From assembly GCA_902795875.1 (NCBI GenBank), contig CADBND010000236.1, positions 1 through 8,541 on the forward strand: a stretch of 8,541 bases of DNA, read 5' to 3'. A model generated the notes under the pieces. It was not told the origin of the DNA and did not search any database. It was given only the letters and a program-made list of their open reading frames with translations. Shown here piece after piece: positions 1 to 5,257 of the stretch; the stretch's first letter is position 1; each line of letters begins with the position of its first letter. The DNA is from an uncultured Erysipelotrichaceae bacterium. Its GTDB lineage: Bacteria; Bacillota_I; Bacilli_A; Erysipelotrichales; Erysipelotrichaceae. Position numbers and translations under genes: made by a program.

Positions 1-997
1 CCAGATAATTCTTGATCGAATCATCCACCTCCAGCTGTATCTCCAGCTGGTTGGCACATCTGCTCACAAGTGAATCGACCAGCTGATCGATGATCTTCTT
101 CAGAGCTTCCTCATCGAGCTTCTTGGTCTGAACCTTGTCGTCGATCTTCTCGATAAACGACTTTCCGAATACATCCATCATCTTCGTCGGATTCTTTTCC
201 GAAACGAAGACCAGTATCTTATCGTTGCCATTGAGCCGGTCTATGATATCTCCGGAAAGCGTATTGGTCGCCTCCACGAGCTGATTGTTTTTCAAGGTAT
301 AACGCTTGCTCAGAACACAGCTTCCCTCCAGGACCAGTTCACTCAACATCCTGTTGAAGATCGGAGATGCCTCTTCGAAATTCTCGATCAGGACGATCGG
401 ATTCTTACCGGTCAAAGCCACATAGATATCCTGCAGGAACAGCACTTCCTGGGAACTGGACTGGTAACGTGACATATCCAGTTCGATCACTTCTCCCGAT
501 ACTGTAAGACCGTATTTCTTCAATAAAGTCCCCATCGTATAGATCATCTGATGACGTCCGGTACCGTTGCTTCCGTAAAGAATGATACTGTTACGGATCT
601 TCTGGGGATCGGAACCGACGACATAAGGTCTGCGGAAAGCGGTCGTAAACGCCTTGCAGGCATCGTCCTCGCCGATGATCGTCTCGGAAAGATCTTTATA
701 GATATTTTCAAAGACCTCCTTGGAAGCCTTGCCCAGAACGACCGTCTCCGGTGTCTCGATCTTGATATTGAAATCCTTCTCGATATCGGATTTCAGTCTC
801 TTGAGATCCTCATCGGAATAGTTGAACTTCTTTGTCATCTCCTCGATATCCTTCTGGTTCTGAATAAGGATCTTATTCAGTTCCGTCTCCGTGTCCTTAA
901 GGATATCCATCGAATCATTGTAGATATTAGAAAAACTGCTTCTCTTTTTAGAGAAGAGTTCTTCCATCATCTTTTCTTTTTCATCATGTACTGACAT
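1..997 (-). CDS. ClpB/ClpA-type AAA+ domain protein with degenerate ATPase motifs (C-terminus beyond window)
   Basis: The reading frame is open from ATG 997-995 to the window edge, giving 332 residues with no stop, so the C-terminus is missing. Residues 1-85 are charged and helical, probably coiled coil. From about 104 the sequence follows the second AAA+ domain of ClpA/ClpB: an 'IIGEDDACKAF' segment (the family's VIGQDEA box), a Walker A-like GSNGTGRH at 142-149, 'ELDMSRY' at 172-178, a Walker B-like IVLIEN at 201-206 and 'EKNP' near the sensor-1 position (267-270). Key residues are changed: the Walker A Lys-Thr is Arg148-His149, the Walker B Asp-Glu is Glu205-Asn206, and the sensor-1 Asn looks like Glu267. 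The stretch that normally carries the GYVG pore loop is about 15 residues shorter and lacks it. ATP hydrolysis and substrate threading are therefore doubtful; a scaffold or regulatory role is inferred. It starts one base after the stop of the upstream gene, with SD AGGA at 1010-1007. It is the third gene of the XpaC-like operon. The family call is good; the function is unknown. Confidence 0.82.
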   Translation of the reverse strand, partial: MSVHDEKEKMMEELFSKKRSSFSNIYNDSMDILKDTETELNKILIQNQKDIEEMTKKFNYSDEDLKRLKSDIEKDFNIKIETPETVVLGKASKEVFENIYKDLSETIIGEDDACKAFTTAFRRPYVVGSDPQKIRNSIILYGSNGTGRHQMIYTMGTLLKKYGLTVSGEVIELDMSRYQSSSQEVLFLQDIYVALTGKNPIVLIENFEEASPIFNRMLSELVLEGSCVLSKRYTLKNNQLVEATNTLSGDIIDRLNGNDKILVFVSEKNPTKMMDVFGKSFIEKIDDKVQTKKLDEEALKKIIDQLVDSLVSRCANQLEIQLEVDDSIKNYL

Positions 998-998
998 A

Positions 999-1511
999 TT
1001 ATAGTTTCCTGATCATTTCTGCGCTGATCCTCTGCATCAGCAACTCCTTGGAACGCTTCAAAGCCTTGAGCACATAAGCCAGACCGTCGTAATAGCCCTT
1101 ATCATACAGCTGCTCATGCGAGACAGTCTTATTGATCTCATCGTTCACTCTGGCCTCTATGACATAGAGATCCTTGCGATTCTGATAAGCATCACCATAG
1201 TACTTCTCCAACGCATCCTTGTGGCCTTCCACATAAGCGTTGACATTCCTGGTCCCATAGGAAACGTTTTCAATGATGCATTTGAAACATTCAAAACGCG
1301 TATCATATCCGCCGAGATCGGAAGGGATACGGGGACGCGATACAAGATTGGGATCGCTGGTCGACTCATAGGTCTTCGCTTTGACCTCTTCCCTTCTCAC
1401 TTCTTCGTTTTTAACGGAATCGAGATTCGAGAAGATGTCGTCGATATCCATCTTTTTTTGCTTCTCGACCTCTTCGACCAGTTTGAACATATCGATATTC
1501 TTATCAGGCAT
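999..1511 (-). CDS. Hypothetical 170-residue protein, middle gene of the XpaC-like/AAA+ operon
   Basis: I do not recognise the family. The protein is soluble, with no signal peptide or membrane helix. Residues 1-47 are acidic/basic and helical, and 48-66 are a Ser/Pro-containing linker. Residues 67-170 look like a compact mostly helical domain with many aromatic residues (GGYD at 67-70, several Tyr) and a CxxC pair at Cys75 and Cys78. The C-terminus is basic. The start is well fixed: SD AAGGAGGT at 1525-1518 sits 6 nt before the ATG, and the ATG overlaps the upstream stop as TAATG. The stop is one base from the next ATG. Translational coupling on both sides suggests its product is made in fixed ratio with the XpaC-like and AAA+ proteins, possibly as an adaptor between them. 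That role is inference from context only. That it is a real gene is secure from the SD and the junctions. Confidence 0.9.
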   Translation of the reverse strand: MPDKNIDMFKLVEEVEKQKKMDIDDIFSNLDSVKNEEVRREEVKAKTYESTSDPNLVSRPRIPSDLGGYDTRFECFKCIIENVSYGTRNVNAYVEGHKDALEKYYGDAYQNRKDLYVIEARVNDEINKTVSHEQLYDKGYYDGLAYVLKALKRSKELLMQRISAEMIRKL

Positions 1512-2464
1512 TATTTGACCTCCTTGAACGGAGTCTCTACCAGTCCATCCTGCTTCAACAGAGACTGCAGAGTATTGATGTCGGCATTCAGATTCATATA
1601 ATCACTTTCATGTAAGGAGCTGTATATCGTCTTAAGTGCCTCATTGATCAGTTTGATCGTCTTGACAAGCTGTGTCTCGCACTTCTTGAATTCATCGTTC
1701 TTGATCGCCGAATCGGAAAGACGCTTGTAGTTCTCCAATATACCTGTCAGGATAGGCAGATAATATTCATAAAGCTTGTTGAGCTTGGGATCCACCGTGC
1801 CATCCTCCCTGTCGACGAGATCGATCTGCTTCAGCAGTTCGCACGTCTGATATAAGCCGTTGGTGACTTCTTCGTTGGAAAGCCCTTTGTTCAGATTGTT
1901 GATCTGATCGATGAACTTCTCGGCATCTGAAAAACTCTCTGTCTTTTTCTTGGCCTCGGTCTTTTTCTCCTCCTTGACCTTTCCGCCCTCCTGAGCCAGT
2001 TTCGCCAAAGCGGAAATGACCTTTTCATATGCATCGGGATAATAAGACTTGAATTCCTTCAGCTGACATACCTTTTCTCCCTTATAGGAGATATAGAGGT
2101 TGTCGACAGTCGTATATTTGCCGCTCTGCGTCGAGATCGAGATATCATCGAAAAGGATCAACGCGACATTGTCTTTAAAGTATCCGGAAAGGACCTCATC
2201 GATCTTGGCGTTCCTGGAACTCTTCACATAACTTGTAGAACGGTTGCTGCGAACATTGGAAGATGTCCTTCTGCGTGTGCCTGAATCAGCCTCGTTGAAG
2301 ATCATCCTTATGAATTTGAACAGTCCATAGAAGACTAATGACGTCACAAGACCGGGGATGACCAATCCGAAAATGATCAGACCACCGCTCTCAAAAAAAG
2401 CATCCAGGATCGTCATGATGATTATAAATCCGAAAATTCCGATACCGCCTCTTCTTCTTCTCAT
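1511..2464 (-). CDS. XpaC-like (5-bromo-4-chloroindolyl phosphate hydrolysis family) membrane protein
   Basis: A 317-residue protein. A basic N-terminus (MRRRRGG) precedes two hydrophobic segments, about 8-24 and 29-53, which should form a membrane hairpin. Residues 60-85 are a Ser/Arg-rich linker. Residues 86-157 form a small separate region of alternating strands and helix ending in 'YYPDAYEKVISALAKL'. Residues 160-176 are a Lys/Glu-rich linker. Residues 178-308 match the helical XpaC core, with 'LYEYYLPILTGILENYKRL' at 231-249, 'INEALKTIYSSLHESD' and 'DINTLQSLLKQDGL'. Known of the family: despite its name, based on an indicator phenotype, no enzymatic activity is established, and it often neighbours TelA toxic-anion-resistance genes. 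Here it heads an operon with an unknown protein and a ClpB-like AAA+ protein, so a membrane-anchor role for that set is inferred. No SD precedes the ATG; the next in-frame Met (17) lies inside the first hydrophobic segment and also lacks one, so Met1 is kept. Confidence 0.85.
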   Translation of the reverse strand: MRRRRGGIGIFGFIIIMTILDAFFESGGLIIFGLVIPGLVTSLVFYGLFKFIRMIFNEADSGTRRRTSSNVRSNRSTSYVKSSRNAKIDEVLSGYFKDNVALILFDDISISTQSGKYTTVDNLYISYKGEKVCQLKEFKSYYPDAYEKVISALAKLAQEGGKVKEEKKTEAKKKTESFSDAEKFIDQINNLNKGLSNEEVTNGLYQTCELLKQIDLVDREDGTVDPKLNKLYEYYLPILTGILENYKRLSDSAIKNDEFKKCETQLVKTIKLINEALKTIYSSLHESDYMNLNADINTLQSLLKQDGLVETPFKEVK

Positions 2465-2473
2465 AACAGTAAT

Positions 2474-2482
2474 ATTATATCA
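2474..2482 (-). promoter_or_regulatory. Extended -10 promoter of the XpaC-like operon
   Basis: On the minus strand, positions 2482-2474 read TGATATAAT, a perfect extended -10 box (TGnTATAAT). A second TATAAT lies just upstream at 2487-2482. No convincing -35 box is present, which is usual for extended -10 promoters. Normal spacing puts +1 near 2467, only 3 nt before the ATG at 2464. Using the upstream TATAAT gives +1 near 2475 and an 11-nt leader. Neither leader has a Shine-Dalgarno sequence. Confidence 0.6.
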
Positions 2483-2499
2483 TTATATGATTACCAAAC

Positions 2500-2508
2500 G
2501 AGTGCTAA
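2500..2508. promoter_or_regulatory. CIRCE-like half-site (possible HrcA-related operator)
   Basis: The plus strand reads GAGTGCTAA, an exact match to one arm of the CIRCE element bound by the heat-shock repressor HrcA (TTAGCACTC-N9-GAGTGCTAA). The partner arm that should lie at 2482-2490 is absent (about 2 of 9 bases agree). The site covers about -33 to -41 of the XpaC-like operon promoter and lies upstream of the -35 box of the divergent gene. It may be a decayed operator or chance. Confidence 0.25.
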
Positions 2509-2524
2509 TTTATCATCATTCTTA

Positions 2525-2554
2525 TTCACATGGAAAAAGGATTTTTTATATAAT
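2525..2554 (+). promoter_or_regulatory. Sigma-A type promoter of the 2578-3165 gene
   Basis: A -35 box TTCACA at 2525-2530 (5 of 6 match to TTGACA) and a -10 box TATAAT at 2549-2554 (perfect) are separated by 18 nt. The predicted +1 is near 2561, giving a very short leader that begins at the ribosome binding site. This promoter diverges from that of the XpaC-like operon. Confidence 0.75.
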
Positions 2555-2560
2555 TAATCT

Positions 2561-2569
2561 AAAGGAGGT
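2561..2569 (+). promoter_or_regulatory. Consensus ribosome binding site of the LEA-like gene
   Basis: AAAGGAGGT is a full match to the 16S rRNA 3' end and sits 8 nt before the ATG at 2578. It fixes the start and, with the good promoter, suggests strong expression. Confidence 0.9.
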
Positions 2570-2577
2570 ATTCTGAT

Positions 2578-3165
2578 ATGAATAAATTTGAGGATACTGT
2601 AAAAGAAATGGAATCTCAGGTAGAGGAACTCGAAAAGGATCTCGCCGACAAGTCTGACAAACTGGACGATGCCGGAAAGGAAAAAGCCAGAGCACTCGTC
2701 GAAAAGACCGAGGAAGCGATTAAGTCATCTATAGAAAAAGTCAAAGGCATCATTGATGATGTTCAGGAAGATGAAAAGCTGGATGAATTCCTTGACAAAG
2801 TAAAAGCGAAATCAATGGAAGCTGTCGATTTCACCAAGAACAAAGTCTCTGAACTGGTCGACAAAGTCGACAAGGAAAACAAGCTGGACAAGCTTGGTGA
2901 AGACATCATGGCTGAATTCGACAAACTGAAAGCATCCGATGCATTCAAGAAGACAGCTGATTTCTTGAATGATACGCTCAGTAAAGTCACCGACTACTTC
3001 AACAAACCGGAAGTTCAGGATGCGATCAACAAGGCTAAGACCACTACGATCAACATCGCTGAAAAAGGTGTCGAAGGTCTGAAGAAGGCTCTCGAACCGA
3101 AAGATGCTCCGGTCGAAGAAACTCCTGTCGAGAAAACTCCTGTAGAAGAAGAACCGAAAGAATAA
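2578..3165 (+). CDS. Highly charged helical LEA/apolipoprotein-like protein of unknown function
   Basis: A 195-residue protein with no signal peptide or membrane segment. It is dominated by Lys, Glu, Asp, Ala, Leu and Val, with no Cys, Trp or His and a single Arg. Residues 1-172 form long amphipathic helix with hydrophobic residues every 3-4 positions, broken only at a few Gly/Pro sites, such as 'KPEVQDAINKAK'. The C-terminal tail is a short acidic Pro-Val-Glu repeat. The composition resembles late-embryogenesis-abundant or apolipoprotein-type proteins, which in bacteria are often linked to stress, desiccation or membrane-surface binding. That likeness is compositional and is not a family assignment. 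The gene is monocistronic, with its own strong promoter, perfect SD and terminator, so it is probably well expressed. It diverges from the XpaC-like operon, which could mean shared regulation. Coding status is secure; function is unknown. Confidence 0.9.
   Translation: MNKFEDTVKEMESQVEELEKDLADKSDKLDDAGKEKARALVEKTEEAIKSSIEKVKGIIDDVQEDEKLDEFLDKVKAKSMEAVDFTKNKVSELVDKVDKENKLDKLGEDIMAEFDKLKASDAFKKTADFLNDTLSKVTDYFNKPEVQDAINKAKTTTINIAEKGVEGLKKALEPKDAPVEETPVEKTPVEEEPKE
3106..3150 (+). repeat. Three imperfect 15-bp tandem repeats coding for (A/T)PVE(E/K)
   Basis: Three in-frame 15-bp units at 3106-3120, 3121-3135 and 3136-3150 encode APVEE, TPVEK and TPVEE at the C-terminus of the LEA-like protein. 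The units differ at several, partly silent, positions, so the array is not very recent. It forms an acidic, probably disordered tail. Confidence 0.85.
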
Positions 3166-3186
3166 TAATTTAGATTCCATGCATTG

Positions 3187-3212
3187 AAAGACCCAGCCAG
3201 GCTGGGTCTTTT
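3187..3212 (+). terminator. Intrinsic terminator, probably bidirectional between convergent genes
   Basis: An 11-bp perfect stem, AAAGACCCAGC (3187-3197) with GCTGGGTCTTT (3201-3211), closes a CAG triloop and is followed by a T-rich run (TTTTCTT) on the plus strand. It ends the LEA-like gene 21 bp after its stop. On the minus strand it starts 3 bases after the guanine deaminase stop, with a weaker TTTC tail, so it probably serves both genes. Confidence 0.9.
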
Positions 3213-3213
3213 C

Positions 3214-4512
3214 TTATATTTCCATTTTCAGTAAACGCTGATAGACTTCACCAGGATCGACGCTGTTTCCATCAATGTAGCGTTCAAAGATATTCCGCTC
3301 ATCTCCGATATAACAGAAACGCTCCAAAGCATCCTCGATGGAAGTCTTATATTCCTTATCCAGCATGTCGTCGATGATCAGAGCGTTGAAACGGTATCCT
3401 TTCTCGATCTTTCCGACCCTGTCGAATATGCTTCCGCCTGTGACTGTTGCCATATAGAAGGCATTGGCCAGTACGATCCTTCTGTAATCTTTTTCATAGA
3501 ATTCCTTCATCTTGGAGATCTGCACTGCCCTTGCGATCTGACGGTATATCCCCAGGAAATGTCCGCCTCCGACATCCGAACCCAAAGCGATCTTCAGACC
3601 CTTGTTGATCAGGTCCGACGCCGGCATGATACCTGCCGTGATATTGGAAGTCGCATCCGGACAATGTACGCTGATGCAATCGTATTCCTTCAGGATCCTT
3701 TCCTCTTCTTCAGACGGGAAGATGACATGGGCAAAGATCTTGGGACCATTCCCCTGAAGCAATCCGCATCTTTCATAGATCAGTCCATCCGAACCGAATT
3801 CCGGATACAGTTCCTTTGCCCAGGCAGCCTCTTCCCTTGATTCCACAAGATGTGTCTGGACTCCGATATCGTACTTCTTTGCCAGTTCACCAAGGCCCTC
3901 CATCAGTCTCTTTGAACAGGTCGGCGCAAAACGCGGTGTCAGGATCGGCTTTACTTTTTCGCTGTCGGGATGTTCGATGATGAATTTCTCTGTCTTTTCT
4001 AAGGAAACATCCGTATCATCCACATAATAATCCGGAGAATTCATATCCATATTCACCAGACCTGTATAGGCATACAATCCCGCTTCCTTCAACATCTTAT
4101 AAAGGATATCGCAGGCATCATAATGGATCGTGGTAAACAAAGAAAGCTGGAAACTTCCCTGCGCAACAAAATCACTTATCAGTTTCGCATAAACGCTTTT
4201 CGCATATTCCTTATCGGAATAATTCGATTCCTGCGGGAAAGTATAACGGTTGAGCCACTCGATCAGCAGACAATCCATTCCGATGCCTCTTTGTGTATAC
4301 TGCGGCGCATGCATATGCAGATCGGAAAAAGCCGGAATGATCAGTCTGTCCTTATAATCCCGTAATTCCAGTCCCTTGTATTCCTCTTTCAGATGATCAC
4401 ACACATCTGTGATCATCCCATCCTCAACGGTCACATATCCGTTTGGAATAACGGAAAGTCTGTCATACGACTCACTGCTTATGATATTTCCCTTATATAC
4501 CACGGTGCTCAT
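3214..4512 (-). CDS. guaD: Guanine deaminase
   Basis: A 432-residue cytoplasmic amidohydrolase predicted to convert guanine to xanthine and ammonia (EC 3.5.4.3) in purine salvage or catabolism. The family's signatures are in order: 'SDLHMHAPQY' with metal ligands His66 and His68; 'GIGMDCLLIEWLNRYTFPQE', typical of guanine deaminases; 'TPRFAPTCS' at 192-200 with the guanine-contacting Arg-Phe; 'QTHLVE' with ligand His221 and catalytic Glu224; 'FAHVIF' with His262; and 'GSDVGGG' with ligand Asp313. Length is normal for the family. A TIM barrel binding one zinc is expected. The frame extends 11 codons upstream, but AAGGAG at 4524-4519, 6 nt before ATG 4512, marks the real start. 'HCPDATSN' (283-290) is slightly longer than the usual HCP-x-SN motif. 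The gene stands alone, with no purine transporter or xanthine gene beside it. I see no riboswitch in its short leader. Confidence 0.93.
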   Translation of the reverse strand: MSTVVYKGNIISSESYDRLSVIPNGYVTVEDGMITDVCDHLKEEYKGLELRDYKDRLIIPAFSDLHMHAPQYTQRGIGMDCLLIEWLNRYTFPQESNYSDKEYAKSVYAKLISDFVAQGSFQLSLFTTIHYDACDILYKMLKEAGLYAYTGLVNMDMNSPDYYVDDTDVSLEKTEKFIIEHPDSEKVKPILTPRFAPTCSKRLMEGLGELAKKYDIGVQTHLVESREEAAWAKELYPEFGSDGLIYERCGLLQGNGPKIFAHVIFPSEEEERILKEYDCISVHCPDATSNITAGIMPASDLINKGLKIALGSDVGGGHFLGIYRQIARAVQISKMKEFYEKDYRRIVLANAFYMATVTGGSIFDRVGKIEKGYRFNALIIDDMLDKEYKTSIEDALERFCYIGDERNIFERYIDGNSVDPGEVYQRLLKMEI

Positions 4513-4518
4513 AGTCTT

Positions 4519-4524
4519 CTCCTT
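4519..4524 (-). promoter_or_regulatory. Ribosome binding site that decides the guaD start
   Basis: AAGGAG at 4524-4519 is 6 nt upstream of ATG 4512-4510. The alternative ATG at 4545 has no SD and lies upstream of the predicted transcription start, so it cannot be used from this promoter. Confidence 0.85.
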
Positions 4525-4536
4525 CTTAATGGAATC

Positions 4537-4542
4537 ATTATA
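4537..4542 (-). promoter_or_regulatory. -10 box of the guaD promoter
   Basis: TATAAT at 4542-4537 on the minus strand directly follows the terminator of the ABC operon. The predicted +1 is near 4530, with an 18-nt leader. The -35 region would fall within the terminator hairpin (about 4560-4565, GGCGAA) and does not match consensus, so an activator or weak expression is possible. Confidence 0.55.
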
Positions 4543-4545
4543 CAC

Positions 4546-4569
4546 AAAACGGGACGTTTTTCGCCCCGT
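4546..4569 (-). terminator. Intrinsic terminator of the PASTA-ABC operon
   Basis: On the minus strand, ACGGGGCG (4569-4562) pairs with CGTCCCGT (4556-4549) around an AAAAA loop, an 8-bp stem with one G-U pair, followed by TTT at 4548-4546. The first base of the stem is the last base of the ATPase stop codon. The short T tract suggests that read-through into guaD is possible. Confidence 0.7.
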
Positions 4570-5246
4570 CAGGATATATCGTGAAGTTTTCCCTCTTTCA
4601 AAAGGACCCTTTGGTCCGACATGGCCGATACCGTATCGGAATGGGTAACGACGATGATCGTTTTGGAGAATTCATGAGACAGCTCCTTGAAGATCGCGAT
4701 GATCTCCTTCTCCGTCGCCGTATCCAGGTTACCGGTAGGCTCATCCGCAAAGATCAGATTCACATTGGAAGCCAGTGACCGGGCGATCGCAACTCGTTGC
4801 TGCTCACCACCGGAAAGCTGATTGACCATCCTGTCCGCCTTGGACCTGACAATTCCGAAACGGGCGAGCAGATTGTAAGCGACATTCTTCCTGTCCTTGG
4901 GAAGCTTGTTGTCGGTCTCCGACATCGCCAGCATCACATTCTCCACAGCCGTCAGATAAGAGATCAGATTGTACTGCTGGAAGACGATGGAGATCGAATT
5001 CCTTCTGTATTTATATAAGCCGATCTCTTTGATATTCTTGCCATCGAAGTAGATCTCACCGCTGTTTGGCGTATCCAGACCCGCGATGATCGACAACAAT
5101 GTCGTCTTGCCCGAACCGGAAGGACCCAATATCGTGTAGAACTTGCCGGCCTCGAAACCGTAACTGAGATCCTTCAGGATCTGTCTCTCGTAGCCGCCAT
5201 CGATATAGGAATAATTGATATTTTCAAGTTTCAGTATTTCTGACAT
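4569..5246 (-). CDS. ABC transporter ATP-binding protein, MacB/LolD type
   Basis: A 225-residue cytoplasmic nucleotide-binding subunit with all motifs intact: Walker A GPSGSGKTT at 41-49, Q-loop Gln90 in 'FQQYNL', signature LSGGEQQR at 144-151, Walker B LIFADE at 164-169 with 'PTGNLD', and the switch His202 in 'VTHS'. The 'EQQRVAIARSLA' and 'ADEPTGNLD' blocks are typical of the LolD/MacB/FtsE group, which partners FtsX-type permeases and drives mechanotransmission rather than ordinary solute import. It is the last gene of the operon. It starts 9 nt after the permease stop, with SD AGGAGG at 5257-5252. It should form a dimer that powers the adjacent permease. The substrate cannot be read from this subunit. 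Confidence 0.95.
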   Translation of the reverse strand: MSEILKLENINYSYIDGGYERQILKDLSYGFEAGKFYTILGPSGSGKTTLLSIIAGLDTPNSGEIYFDGKNIKEIGLYKYRRNSISIVFQQYNLISYLTAVENVMLAMSETDNKLPKDRKNVAYNLLARFGIVRSKADRMVNQLSGGEQQRVAIARSLASNVNLIFADEPTGNLDTATEKEIIAIFKELSHEFSKTIIVVTHSDTVSAMSDQRVLLKEGKLHDIS

Positions 5247-5251
5247 ATCCG

Positions 5252-5257
5252 CCTCCT
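5252..5257 (-). promoter_or_regulatory. SD of the ATPase gene overlapping the permease stop codon
   Basis: AGGAGG at 5257-5252 overlaps the TAG stop of the permease (5258-5256), 5 nt before ATG 5246. Ribosomes ending the permease therefore finish on the ATPase initiation site, which should couple the two translations. Confidence 0.85.

Noticed and set aside
551..994. Plus-strand open frame of 147 codons opposite the AAA+ gene
   Set aside because: It lies entirely antisense to a gene with recognisable AAA+ motifs and has no supporting SD or family likeness. Other antisense frames opposite the ABC and PASTA genes were left out for the same reason.
1511..2464. Phosphatase or hydrolase function for the XpaC-like protein
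   Set aside because: The family name comes from an indicator-dye phenotype. No catalytic motif is visible, so no reaction is assigned.
4513..4536. Purine riboswitch before guaD
   Set aside because: The predicted leader is about 18 nt, far too short for a purine aptamer, and no such fold is visible nearby.
4513..4545. Longer guaD start at ATG 4545
   Set aside because: The start lies upstream of the predicted transcription start and has no SD. The ATG at 4512 has AAGGAG 6 nt before it and matches the family N-terminus.
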